DNA of 64,000 bases from Saprospiraceae bacterium (GTDB lineage Bacteria > Bacteroidota > Bacteroidia > Chitinophagales > Saprospiraceae), in assembly GCA_016718505.1 (NCBI GenBank), contig JADKDE010000001.1, positions 248,001 through 312,000 on the forward strand. Direction: 5' to 3'. The position numbers and the translations under genes were made by a program. This document shows, piece after piece, positions 18,217-26,565 of the stretch. Positions within the stretch are counted from its first letter, which is position 1. Every line of letters starts with the position of its first letter. Under the pieces are notes generated by a model. The model was given only the letters and a program-made list of their open reading frames with translations. It did no database searches and was not told the origin of the DNA.

Positions 18217-19430
18217 TTAATGTGGAGACCATTGCACCGAACTCAAATCAACCCCTTCTTTGTACATTTCCCAAATTGGACTCAAATTCCTCATGTGATT
18301 TACTCCGTTTCTTACCCAATTGATTGCCAAATCTATATCCTCTTCGGTTGTAAATCTTCCCAATGAAAATCGAAGAGAAGAATGGGCTAACTCGTCTCCT
18401 AACCCCAAAGCCACGAGTACATATGACGGCTCTAGTGAAGCAGATGTACAGGCCGATCCTGAGGATAAAGCCATATCTTGATTGAAGGTCATCATAAGGC
18501 CTTCTCCTTCAACGTGTTTAAAACTGAGATTTGTGACATGGGGCATTCGGCTTTCTTTGTATCCATTGAAATAAACCTCTTCCATTTGTCCCAGTTCAGA
18601 TTCTATTTTATCTCTCAATGCCGACAATCTTTTTGCATCCGATGCCATTTCTTCTTTGGCTAATTGGGCCGCTTTGCCAAATCCTACGATTCCAGGTACA
18701 TTCAAAGTTCCAGATCTCATACCTCGTTCATGTCCACCGCCATCCATTTGTGCGGTAACTTTTACACGCGGATTTTTACGACAAACATAAAGTGCACCAA
18801 CGCCTTTAGGGCCATACATTTTATGCGCTGAAAATGCCATCAGATGAATCCCCATTTCTTTCGGAAAGGTTGGAATTTTCCCAACGGCCTGTGTGGCATC
18901 CGACATAAACAAAATTCCATGCTTAGCACATATATCACCAATAGCTTTGACGTCTTGGATAACACCCGTTTCATTGTTGCCCACATCACAGAAATCAAAA
19001 TGGTACTAGGCTTTATGGCAGCTTCTAGTTTTTCGAGATCTAAACGACCATGACCATCTACATCGAGATAAGTGATTTCAGCACCCTGGGTTTCCAATTT
19101 TTGACAGGTATCCAATACAGCCTTGTGCTCCGTTTTAACCGTAATAATATGATTACCCTTGGATTTATACATCTCATATACTCCTTTGAGCGCCAAATTA
19201 TCTGATTCTGTCGCACCACTAGTGAATATAATTTCTTTTGGATCTACATTGATAAGATCGGCAATCTGCTCCCTTGCATAATCCACGGCCTCTTCCGCAA
19301 CCCACCCAGCTGGATGGTTCCGACTAGCAGCATTTCCAAATTTTTCATAAAAATATGGAACCAGAGCCTCTACCACTCTTGGATCACAGGGTGTAGTGGC
19401 ATTATTATCTAAATATACTAATTTTTTCAT
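18217..19430 (-). CDS. iscS: cysteine desulfurase IscS, with a single-base frameshift
   Basis: A PLP-dependent desulfurase supplying sulfur to IscU. The reading frame is split. The first part (19430 to about 18983) runs from MKKLVYLDNNATTPCDPRVV to ILISVMW, and the second starts at NNETGVIQDVKAI. Restoring one G to the GGG at 18980-18982 joins them as SVMWGNNETGV, the exact family sequence, giving 404 residues. The PLP lysine is in FSAHKMYGPKG and the catalytic cysteine in SSGSACTSASLEPSYV. Everything else is intact, so a sequencing indel is more likely than a pseudogene. The upstream part of the open frame (19431-19505) is not family sequence, so I chose the start at 19430. An inverted repeat lies 68 bases upstream. 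Confidence 0.9.
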
Positions 19431-19497
19431 TACTTTTATCTCACCTTTTGTATTGTTTTCTTTTAAAAACAGGTAAACGTAAAGGTAACAAATTTTT

Positions 19498-19515
19498 ATT
19501 CTCAATGTTGAGAAT
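19498..19515. promoter_or_regulatory. inverted repeat in the iscS / MutA-like divergent promoter
   Basis: ATTCTCAATGTTGAGAAT: perfect 8-bp arms with a 2-base centre, 68 bases before iscS and 53 before the divergent gene. The form is that of a dimeric repressor site, possibly for an Rrf2/IscR-type protein, but no such gene is in view. Confidence 0.5.
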
Positions 19516-19567
19516 GGATAACTTCTAATGTTAGACTTTATTAATCCTTAGTATTTCTCAAAAATAA

Positions 19568-20455
19568 ATGACCGCTAATTTTCCAATTATATCACATGAA
19601 ACTTGGCTTGAAAAAGTCAAAACAGAGTTGAAGTCCAGAGAAATGCAAGATTTAATTTTTAAAATAGACGAGGATATAAATATTTCACCCATTTATTTTG
19701 AAAACAAATTTGAGGTATTTTTTCCTGCCATCAAAGACTGGCATATTGGTGATATTTTTTCCCAAAAAAATTACTCCAATGCAAAAGATTTAAACGAGGT
19801 CATACTCAAAGCATTGAATTTTGGGGCAGACACGATCATAGTTGAAAACATGAACTTTTCGGATCAAGATATCATCACCAAAGAGGTAGATCTTGGGATA
19901 ATGGATTTTTGGAAGGCCACAGATGAGGGATTTCAAAAACTGAACACCAACGCTTGTATTAATTATAAAAGGATACCGCTTAATTTATCCAAACCCATTG
20001 TTTCAGAATTAGTCACTGGACTTAATTTATTTACACAAAACCTAGCAGACCCGCAAAATTCGATTTTTGTCATTGAGCCAAGCGACGATTTCTTTCTAAA
20101 TATCGCAAGCATACAATCTTTACAAATTTTAGTAAAAAATTTATCCAAATCCACTTTCAATAATTTGGATTACCAATATTTAGCTTTATTATCTCACCAT
20201 GGACATCAATCCCCCATTGAAAAGGCGGTAATACAAAGTACGCTCAAGGCTCTTTCATGCGCCATTTCAGGAATTGATTCAATTGCGATAAGACCATACA
20301 GTGACTCCGAGTCAAGCCGTCGAATAACACGAAATATCCAGCATATCCTAAAGATGGAAACCAAAATCAATAAATCCCTCCACCCACTCGAAAACAATTA
20401 TTTGCTAAAAAATATGGTCCAATCCATCTGTCAAAAAGTCTGGTCGGAGCTGTAA
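19568..20455 (+). CDS. minimal methylmalonyl-CoA mutase small-subunit-like protein
   Basis: A 295-residue protein related to the MutA (small, non-catalytic) subunit of methylmalonyl-CoA mutase. The N-terminal segment ISHETWLEKVKTELKSREMQDLIF matches the start of MutA proteins. The C-terminal stretch ALSCAISGIDSIAIRPYSDSESSRRITRNIQHILKMET, then LHPLENNYLLKNMV, matches the end of the mutase barrel. It is about half the length of a normal MutA (around 600): much of the barrel and the whole B12-binding domain are missing. No large subunit lies nearby. It may be a relic or a repurposed acyl-CoA-binding protein. It ends 8 bases from the convergent porX gene. Confidence 0.7.
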   Translation: MTANFPIISHETWLEKVKTELKSREMQDLIFKIDEDINISPIYFENKFEVFFPAIKDWHIGDIFSQKNYSNAKDLNEVILKALNFGADTIIVENMNFSDQDIITKEVDLGIMDFWKATDEGFQKLNTNACINYKRIPLNLSKPIVSELVTGLNLFTQNLADPQNSIFVIEPSDDFFLNIASIQSLQILVKNLSKSTFNNLDYQYLALLSHHGHQSPIEKAVIQSTLKALSCAISGIDSIAIRPYSDSESSRRITRNIQHILKMETKINKSLHPLENNYLLKNMVQSICQKVWSEL

Positions 20456-20463
20456 ATCACATT

Positions 20464-22023
20464 TTATTTGCTTTTCATTCTTATCACAGGGCATATCATT
20501 TCTTCCAAAGAAACTCCTCCGTGTTGGAAGGTATTTTTATAATAATTATTGTAATAATTATAATTGTTTGGGTATAAGAAAAAATCGTCGTTTAATCCAA
20601 AAATATACCCCGAACTCATGTTGGGTTTTGGTAAAAATATATCTTCTGGATTTCTAAATTCAAGGACTGCTTTAGAGTCGTATTGTAGATTTTTCCCGAC
20701 TTTGTATCTCAGGTTTGTTGTGGTTTCTCTATCGCCTAAGACTTTGACGGGGTTTTTCACTCTGATGGTTCCATGATCCGTCAGGACTATCAATTGGACG
20801 GACTGTGTTGATAATTTTTGCAATACTTGAAAAAGAGGAGAATGCATGAACCAAGACTTGGTCAAACTCCGATAGGCAGTTTCGTCATTGGCCAATTCTT
20901 TCAAAACTTCCATTTCAGTCCTAGCATGAGAAAGCATATCGATAAAATTGTACACGATGACCGACAGATCATTGTTGAGCAAGTTCAAGGCGTTGTCCAA
21001 TAGTTGTTTTGCTACCGAAACATTCGTAATCTTCTGATAATCAACCTTAACCTCTTTTCTAAGCACACGCTTCACTTGATCCCTCAAAAATTGCTCTTCA
21101 TGCATATTTTTTCCTCCTTCCTCATTGTCATTCAACCACTGTTCAGGATATTTTTTTGCGATCTCGGAAGGCATCAAACCTGAAAAAATAGCATTCCTAC
21201 TATACTGCGTTGTGGTCGGCAAAATACTGAAAAAATAATCCTCCTCTTCCAACTTGAAATATTCTAAAAAAATAGGCTCAAGCACTTTCCATTGATCCAG
21301 TCTAAAATTATCCAATAAAAGAACCACCGTTGGTTGCTTTCCATCCAAATAAGGAAAAACCTTCTCCCGCATCAACGTATTCGACATGGTCAAAGAATAT
21401 TCCTTTAGGTTGTGTACCCAATTTTCATAATTTTTAATTACATATTTGGCGAAAGCATCATTGGCATCATCTTTTTGTTGGGAGAGTATATTGCTCATTT
21501 CTATATTCCTAGACTCATCTAGTTTTAGCTCCCACAAGATGATTTTTTTATAAACCTCAACCCATTCTTTTATATCCAAAGAACTATTCAGTTGCATGAA
21601 AATTTGCCTGAAATCCTGCTGATACTCCATGGTTCTCTTTTCTTTGACAAGCCGCTTATTATCTATCAATTTTTTTAAAGTCAGTAGTATTTGGTTTGGA
21701 TTTACTGGCTTGATTAAATAGTCAGCTATTTGCGATCCGATTGCATCATTCATCAAGTTTTCAGTCTCATTTTTTGTAATCATAACCACCAAAAGATGGG
21801 GTCTTATTTCCTTTAATTTTGCTAGGGTTTCGAGACCTCCAATTCCAGGCATCGATTCATCCAAAAAAACAATCTGAATACCCTGATCGTGTTCTATCTC
21901 ATCTATTGCATCATAACCATTGGTGACGGTCTGCACCTTGTATCCCTTTTGCTCCAAAAACCTAATTTGAGGTTTCAATAAATCAATTTCATCATCAGCC
22001 CACAAAATCCTTATTTCGTCCAT
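20464..22023 (-). CDS. porX: PorX: response regulator with PglZ phosphatase-like domain
   Basis: A 519-residue regulator of the type IX secretion system. The receiver domain (about 1-125) has the acidic pair in LWADDE and the phospho-acceptor D55 in IVFLDESMPG, with the conserved Lys in YLIKPVNP. After a helical linker, the C-terminal PglZ domain of the alkaline phosphatase superfamily carries PTVVLLLDNFRLDQW, PTTTQYSRNAIFSG and LTDHGTIR. In Porphyromonas gingivalis PorX works with PorY and sigma factor SigP to control T9SS genes. An in-frame upstream Met at 22092 exists, but the family begins at MDEIRILWADDE, so I chose 22023. Its neighbours include several T9SS cargo genes. Confidence 0.92.
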   Translation of the reverse strand: MDEIRILWADDEIDLLKPQIRFLEQKGYKVQTVTNGYDAIDEIEHDQGIQIVFLDESMPGIGGLETLAKLKEIRPHLLVVMITKNETENLMNDAIGSQIADYLIKPVNPNQILLTLKKLIDNKRLVKEKRTMEYQQDFRQIFMQLNSSLDIKEWVEVYKKIILWELKLDESRNIEMSNILSQQKDDANDAFAKYVIKNYENWVHNLKEYSLTMSNTLMREKVFPYLDGKQPTVVLLLDNFRLDQWKVLEPIFLEYFKLEEEDYFFSILPTTTQYSRNAIFSGLMPSEIAKKYPEQWLNDNEEGGKNMHEEQFLRDQVKRVLRKEVKVDYQKITNVSVAKQLLDNALNLLNNDLSVIVYNFIDMLSHARTEMEVLKELANDETAYRSLTKSWFMHSPLFQVLQKLSTQSVQLIVLTDHGTIRVKNPVKVLGDRETTTNLRYKVGKNLQYDSKAVLEFRNPEDIFLPKPNMSSGYIFGLNDDFFLYPNNYNYYNNYYKNTFQHGGVSLEEMICPVIRMKSK

Positions 22024-22551
22024 TATATTTATTTTAGGGTATAACGATTTTTTCATCATCCTGTTTTGTTGGACTCTTAAAAAAGAGGACAATAATTAAA
22101 ATGGCTAAGACTCCATTATTCTGCCTATTTTAAATTTCGCAATATTTACTTTACCCCTTTTAAAAAAAAAAATTTAAAACTATTTTACACCCTCTGAAAT
22201 TTTCTAAAGGCTTCAGGGGTTGCTATCATTTATTAAAAAGGAAACAGCTGGAAATAAATGAATCTTCATAATTTTTAAATTAATCATTATAATTTACAGT
22301 TAATTTAATTTAAATCTTACATAGAAACATAATAAGATGGACTTTGTAAAATAAATTACAATACTTTTTGCTAGATTTTTTATTGACCTTAGCATGTTTA
22401 ATAAGAATCAATTAGGTGTGATTATTAACCAATATCTATGGTTTACCCTGTTTTATGCGCTATGTATTTTTATTTATCCCAATAAATTATATATAACAAT
22501 AAAAAATATTTTCAATTATTGATAACGGTTCATCATTCTTTTTCGTTATGT
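22024..22551. other. AT-rich upstream region between porX and the first DUF4347 gene
   Basis: About 530 bp of non-coding, strongly AT-rich DNA between divergent genes. No frame or RNA is evident. It must hold the porX promoter and any distal control of the DUF4347 gene. Confidence 0.5.
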
Positions 22552-22584
22552 TAACATGTAAGACACTTTAAATATTACACGTAA
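22552..22584 (+). promoter_or_regulatory. paired palindromic box upstream of the first DUF4347 gene
   Basis: TAACATGTAA (22552-22561) and TTACACGTAA (22575-22584), starting 23 bp apart and ending 74 bases before the start codon. The same arrangement with the same 23-bp spacing precedes the second DUF4347 gene. The sequence between the boxes is partly conserved (the ACAC after the first box). Confidence 0.6.
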
Positions 22585-22658
22585 TATTATGATTATTTAT
22601 TTAATCACGGTAAAAAGGTGGCTGATATATCATTATTGCTCAAGAAAATTTATCACAA

Positions 22659-25600
22659 ATGGAAAAACAATTTCAATTTGTAAATCAGAATGCATGCAAC
22701 CCAATTTCGTCGGATTTAACTCTTGAAAAACAAGGCAAGGGTTCAATCAACCCAATCAATTCTTTTTCACGGACATCCTTACTCAGTAGGTCTTTCTTAA
22801 GACTTTCTGTTGTGATGATTTGTTTGATGGTTTTTAACTTGGCCTTTGCGGTTAAGTCATTAACCAACAATGTTTTTATTGACAAAGCATTGGTCGATTT
22901 TCCAACTGTTGAAAGTACTGATCAAACGGTCTTTCAACTTTTCTCACATGGTCGCTCAGGCGAATTGCTAATCAACGGTAATTGGATGGATGCCCAGGAA
23001 ATTTCAACATTCTTGAAGTCGAATATGCCTGGAAATATTAATATGGTTAATATTTATGGTTGTGAATTTGCCAAAGATCAAAAAGGCAAAGATGCGGTTA
23101 ACTATCTTCAAAAAGCATTAAATATTAATATAGCCGCCAGTAATAATATCACTGGTCAAGATGGAGACTGGGCACTTGAGGTAGGAAGAGCTAAGTCTGC
23201 TATCAATGTATTTAGTTATAATGGTAATTTACAAACAACAGTATATGTCAATGCCGCAGCTACTGGAACAAACAATGGTACCAGCTGGGCAAATGGATAT
23301 AAAACGCTAGATGCGGCGCTTAAAGCTAACTTAAATACACCAAATTTAATTGTTAAATTGGCCTCAGGTACATATAATGAACCATCCAATGCGCAAGCAA
23401 CACTGAAAGGAGCAACTGTCTCCATAACAGGTGGATTTGATATTTTGACAGGATTATATAATCCTACCTCAACCCCGAGTATATTAAACTATTCAGCAAC
23501 AACCACAGCAGGTGGGACAGGAGCTAGTGTTGGAATTATCAATTATGCTGGGACAGGAGGTAGCTTTTTGATGGAAGGTTTGACGGTTCAGAATTTAAAT
23601 CAAGCAGCTTTAGGTGGAGGTGTTCCAACATCTTCGAATTTCAGAGGTACTTCTTTTTATATCAATAACACCAATACTACCTCACCGCAATTATTTAGAA
23701 ACTTAACTTTATCAAATAATACGAAAGTTACGGATTTATTCCAAATTGGTAATCCATGGCCATTAGGATTTCCTACAACTACATCAACTGTTACATTCGA
23801 TAATGTAAAAGCTGTAGGAAACTCAACAACTATGGGTGTTTTGAACTATGTTGGAAATGGAGTTTTATCAGTTCTAAATAGTGAATTTTGCAGTAATAAT
23901 TCAAGCGGAAATTTTGTTGGAGCGATTTATTATCAAAGTTTGACAGGGGGATTAATAATTGATAACACGCTATTTCAAAAAAATACATTGGCTAGTGGTG
24001 CAAATTTACATGCGGGTGCAATTTTGATTTGCAATGAATATGGCAACAATATGAATGCTGATATTTCAATTACTAATTCATATTTTATTGCCAATATAAA
24101 TTACACTAGTTATAATACGGGAGTTACTTGTGCCGGAGCAGTTTATGTATCACACTACCTAACTCAAGGTTCTGTGTTGATAGATAATAATAAATTTATT
24201 AATAATGTGGGACAATATACAGGAGCACTTGAATATACTAGTCCAGTGCTTGGTATAGTTAGTAATAATACTTTTAATGGGAACAAAGGAACAGGCACTT
24301 ATGGACTATCAGGTGCTATAGCTGGTTCAGGACAATTAACTGTTTTAAATAATTCTTTTGTAAATAATACGGGTGTTTCTGCTGGTGGTGCAATTTATGG
24401 TAATGGGTTTAACAGTATAACACTTGATGGCAATAATTTTTACAATAATACTAGAACAAATACCAATACAACTTTTCCAACTGATATATTCCTATATAAT
24501 TCAACTGGATCGCTTTCAAATAACTTTTTGCAGTCTGCTTCTACACTTTATACATCGGAGGGATTAACGCTAGGTTCTGGAAATAATTTTAATGGTGTTG
24601 GATCAATTCCAGTTTCTACAATACCCACCCCAACAGAATGTATAGAAATTTGTAAAGCCAATACATCAGTGATTTTATCTGGCTCAAGTATAACTAACGT
24701 GTGTCCAGCTACTACAGTAGATTTATCCCCTCTGGTTACTTCAACTGCTCCTCTTGAGACCTCACTGGTTTGGTTTACAAATGCGGCACATAGTGGTGAG
24801 TCCTATACTACACCTACTGAAGCTACTGCTGGTACGTATTATGCATTTTATTTCGATTATACAAATAATTGTTATAGTTCTGCTTCTACTCCAGTCGTTG
24901 TAACCATCTTAAATTGTAATTCATGTAAAATGGGAGGAACAGCATGGTATGACTACAATGGATCGGGAAATTCTTCTGACGGTATCCAAAGTTCATTTCC
25001 GATAGGGTCCAATATCGAAAGAGAGGTTTCTGGATCAGATACTGACTTTCCATCAAATGCTAACAATATAGCTGCGACTAAATTGATAGGCGTTAATGCC
25101 AATTTCCCTTATATAGGTGGGGCGGCTAATATCCTTACAACCCTGTACAATGCTACGACCAATTCATTTGTGGCTTCTAAAGTTACTGACCCGAAAGGTA
25201 ATTATGTCTTTACCAATCTTACTTGTGATAACTCTTATTACGTCACTTTCGATATCAATGGTTTTACTGCTCCAGATGGCACGGCTGTCAATGCAGTAGC
25301 CCCTCGTCAAGGGTCTAATCGACTCAAGGATAGCGATGGTGTGTTTGATTTAAAAGCAGCAAAATATGTAACTGAACCTGTATTGCTTAGCGGTCCAAAC
25401 GCTGAGGACTATAGCTTAGACTTCGGTGTATCTGCAGCTATCCTTCCTATCGTGCTTAAGTCTTTCGATGGTCTAGGTAATGACTGTAAAGTAGCCTTAA
25501 CTTGGATAACTTCCCTTGAAAAAGATAACAAGCAGTTCATTCTCGAGCGCAGTTTGGATGGATCTAGATTTGTAGAAATTGCCACGTTAGCTGGAAAAAG

Positions 25601-26015
25601 AAATAGTACAGAGGAAACAACCTATACTTTCTCTGATTCAAATATCGCAGGTAATGGATATTATTACAGATTGATCCAAGAGGATATCGATGGTACAAGA
25701 ACCATTGTTTCCTCTAAATACATTTCTTCTTCTTGTAAGAAATACAATCAAACGGGGATTTCTGGAATGTTTCCAAATCCTATAACTGGCCACATTAAAG
25801 CCTTGGTACAATATAACTCTAATCTCTCAGTGAACGCAATCTTGACGGTCACTACAATGGAGGGCAAAGTTATAATGACACAAAATCATCAGGTGGTAGA
25901 AGGCTTAAACAACTTATCAGTTGATTTATCTTCAGTTCCAGCGGGTGCTTATATCATCCAAGTATCTGGCGAAGGTTTGCCATTGTCAGTAAAAAAACTA
26001 TTAAAAACAGAATAA
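22659..26015 (+). CDS. secreted DUF4347 / beta-helix adhesin-like protein with T9SS sorting domain
   Basis: A 1118-residue surface protein. A long N-region (about 1-46) precedes the signal-peptide core (about 47-64). The DUF4347 domain follows (about 72-192, with QLFSHGRSGELLI containing H97 and NIYGCEFA containing C135). Next is a right-handed beta-helix region with many N-rich turns (about 193-660, pectin-lyase-like). A module with paired cysteines and an SdrD B-like module starting at KMGGTAWYDYNGSG come after that. The end has a fibronectin-like stretch (WITSLEKDNKQFILERSLDG) and a T9SS sorting domain (MFPNPITGHIKALV to the C-terminus). It is probably an adhesin or matrix protein. The DUF4347 His/Cys pair hints at a clan CD peptidase-like fold. 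It is paralogous at its N-terminus to the next gene. Confidence 0.88.
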   Translation: MEKQFQFVNQNACNPISSDLTLEKQGKGSINPINSFSRTSLLSRSFLRLSVVMICLMVFNLAFAVKSLTNNVFIDKALVDFPTVESTDQTVFQLFSHGRSGELLINGNWMDAQEISTFLKSNMPGNINMVNIYGCEFAKDQKGKDAVNYLQKALNINIAASNNITGQDGDWALEVGRAKSAINVFSYNGNLQTTVYVNAAATGTNNGTSWANGYKTLDAALKANLNTPNLIVKLASGTYNEPSNAQATLKGATVSITGGFDILTGLYNPTSTPSILNYSATTTAGGTGASVGIINYAGTGGSFLMEGLTVQNLNQAALGGGVPTSSNFRGTSFYINNTNTTSPQLFRNLTLSNNTKVTDLFQIGNPWPLGFPTTTSTVTFDNVKAVGNSTTMGVLNYVGNGVLSVLNSEFCSNNSSGNFVGAIYYQSLTGGLIIDNTLFQKNTLASGANLHAGAILICNEYGNNMNADISITNSYFIANINYTSYNTGVTCAGAVYVSHYLTQGSVLIDNNKFINNVGQYTGALEYTSPVLGIVSNNTFNGNKGTGTYGLSGAIAGSGQLTVLNNSFVNNTGVSAGGAIYGNGFNSITLDGNNFYNNTRTNTNTTFPTDIFLYNSTGSLSNNFLQSASTLYTSEGLTLGSGNNFNGVGSIPVSTIPTPTECIEICKANTSVILSGSSITNVCPATTVDLSPLVTSTAPLETSLVWFTNAAHSGESYTTPTEATAGTYYAFYFDYTNNCYSSASTPVVVTILNCNSCKMGGTAWYDYNGSGNSSDGIQSSFPIGSNIEREVSGSDTDFPSNANNIAATKLIGVNANFPYIGGAANILTTLYNATTNSFVASKVTDPKGNYVFTNLTCDNSYYVTFDINGFTAPDGTAVNAVAPRQGSNRLKDSDGVFDLKAAKYVTEPVLLSGPNAEDYSLDFGVSAAILPIVLKSFDGLGNDCKVALTWITSLEKDNKQFILERSLDGSRFVEIATLAGKRNSTEETTYTFSDSNIAGNGYYYRLIQEDIDGTRTIVSSKYISSSCKKYNQTGISGMFPNPITGHIKALVQYNSNLSVNAILTVTTMEGKVIMTQNHQVVEGLNNLSVDLSSVPAGAYIIQVSGEGLPLSVKKLLKTE

Positions 26016-26046
26016 ATCAGGAATCAAGTTTGTAAAAACTAGGTTT

Positions 26047-26077
26047 GAGGCAGTCCAATGGGCTGCCTCTTTTTTTT
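26047..26077 (+). terminator. intrinsic terminator of the first DUF4347 gene
   Basis: GAGGCAG/CTGCCTC stem closing a short loop, followed by eight T, 31 bases after the stop codon. Confidence 0.9.
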
Positions 26078-26448
26078 GGTTTAATACTACACTTCCACTA
26101 AATTCATATATATCAAAATCTTGATTAGTAAACATATTTTTTTTATTCTCTTTATCTGGTAAAGATTTATTGAGCCTACCAAGAGATTATTTTACAAGTA
26201 ACAATTAATTTACGCCCTTTTTGTCAAATTGATTTCACCCAAATCTTATAAAGTGGTTTTTATATGTGATTTTGTTTCCTAAAATTTAAGTTAGTTTATA
26301 CATTTTTTTAATTGTAATGCATGTTTTGAAAATCCCTTATAATAAAGGCTTTTGAACCAAGATTCCTATGTAATATTTTACGCCAAAATATATATAATAA
26401 AAAAATCTGAAATTTTCCTTCACAAACCAAATATTTATTTCGTTTATC
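26078..26448. other. AT-rich spacer between the two DUF4347 genes
   Basis: About 370 bp with no frame, RNA or repeat I can identify. It leads into the promoter box of the following gene. Confidence 0.5.
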
Positions 26449-26481
26449 TTACATGTAACACACAATTTGTATGACATGTAA
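26449..26481 (+). promoter_or_regulatory. paired palindromic box upstream of the second DUF4347 gene
   Basis: TTACATGTAA (a perfect palindrome, 26449-26458) and TGACATGTAA (26472-26481), starting 23 bp apart and ending 84 bases before the chosen start codon. This mirrors the box before the first DUF4347 gene in sequence, spacing and distance. A further half-like TTACATGCA lies at 26515. Confidence 0.6.
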
Positions 26482-26565
26482 ATTATAATTGTTGTGTTTT
26501 CATGTTATTTATTGTTACATGCAGGAAAATTTTGTTTTAGATTATTTCTTAAAAAATTCATTAAA

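Noticed and set aside
18217..19505. Treating the two iscS frames as separate genes
   Set aside because: Each half lacks essential parts (PLP lysine and cysteine in one, N-terminal domain in the other), and they join perfectly with one base.
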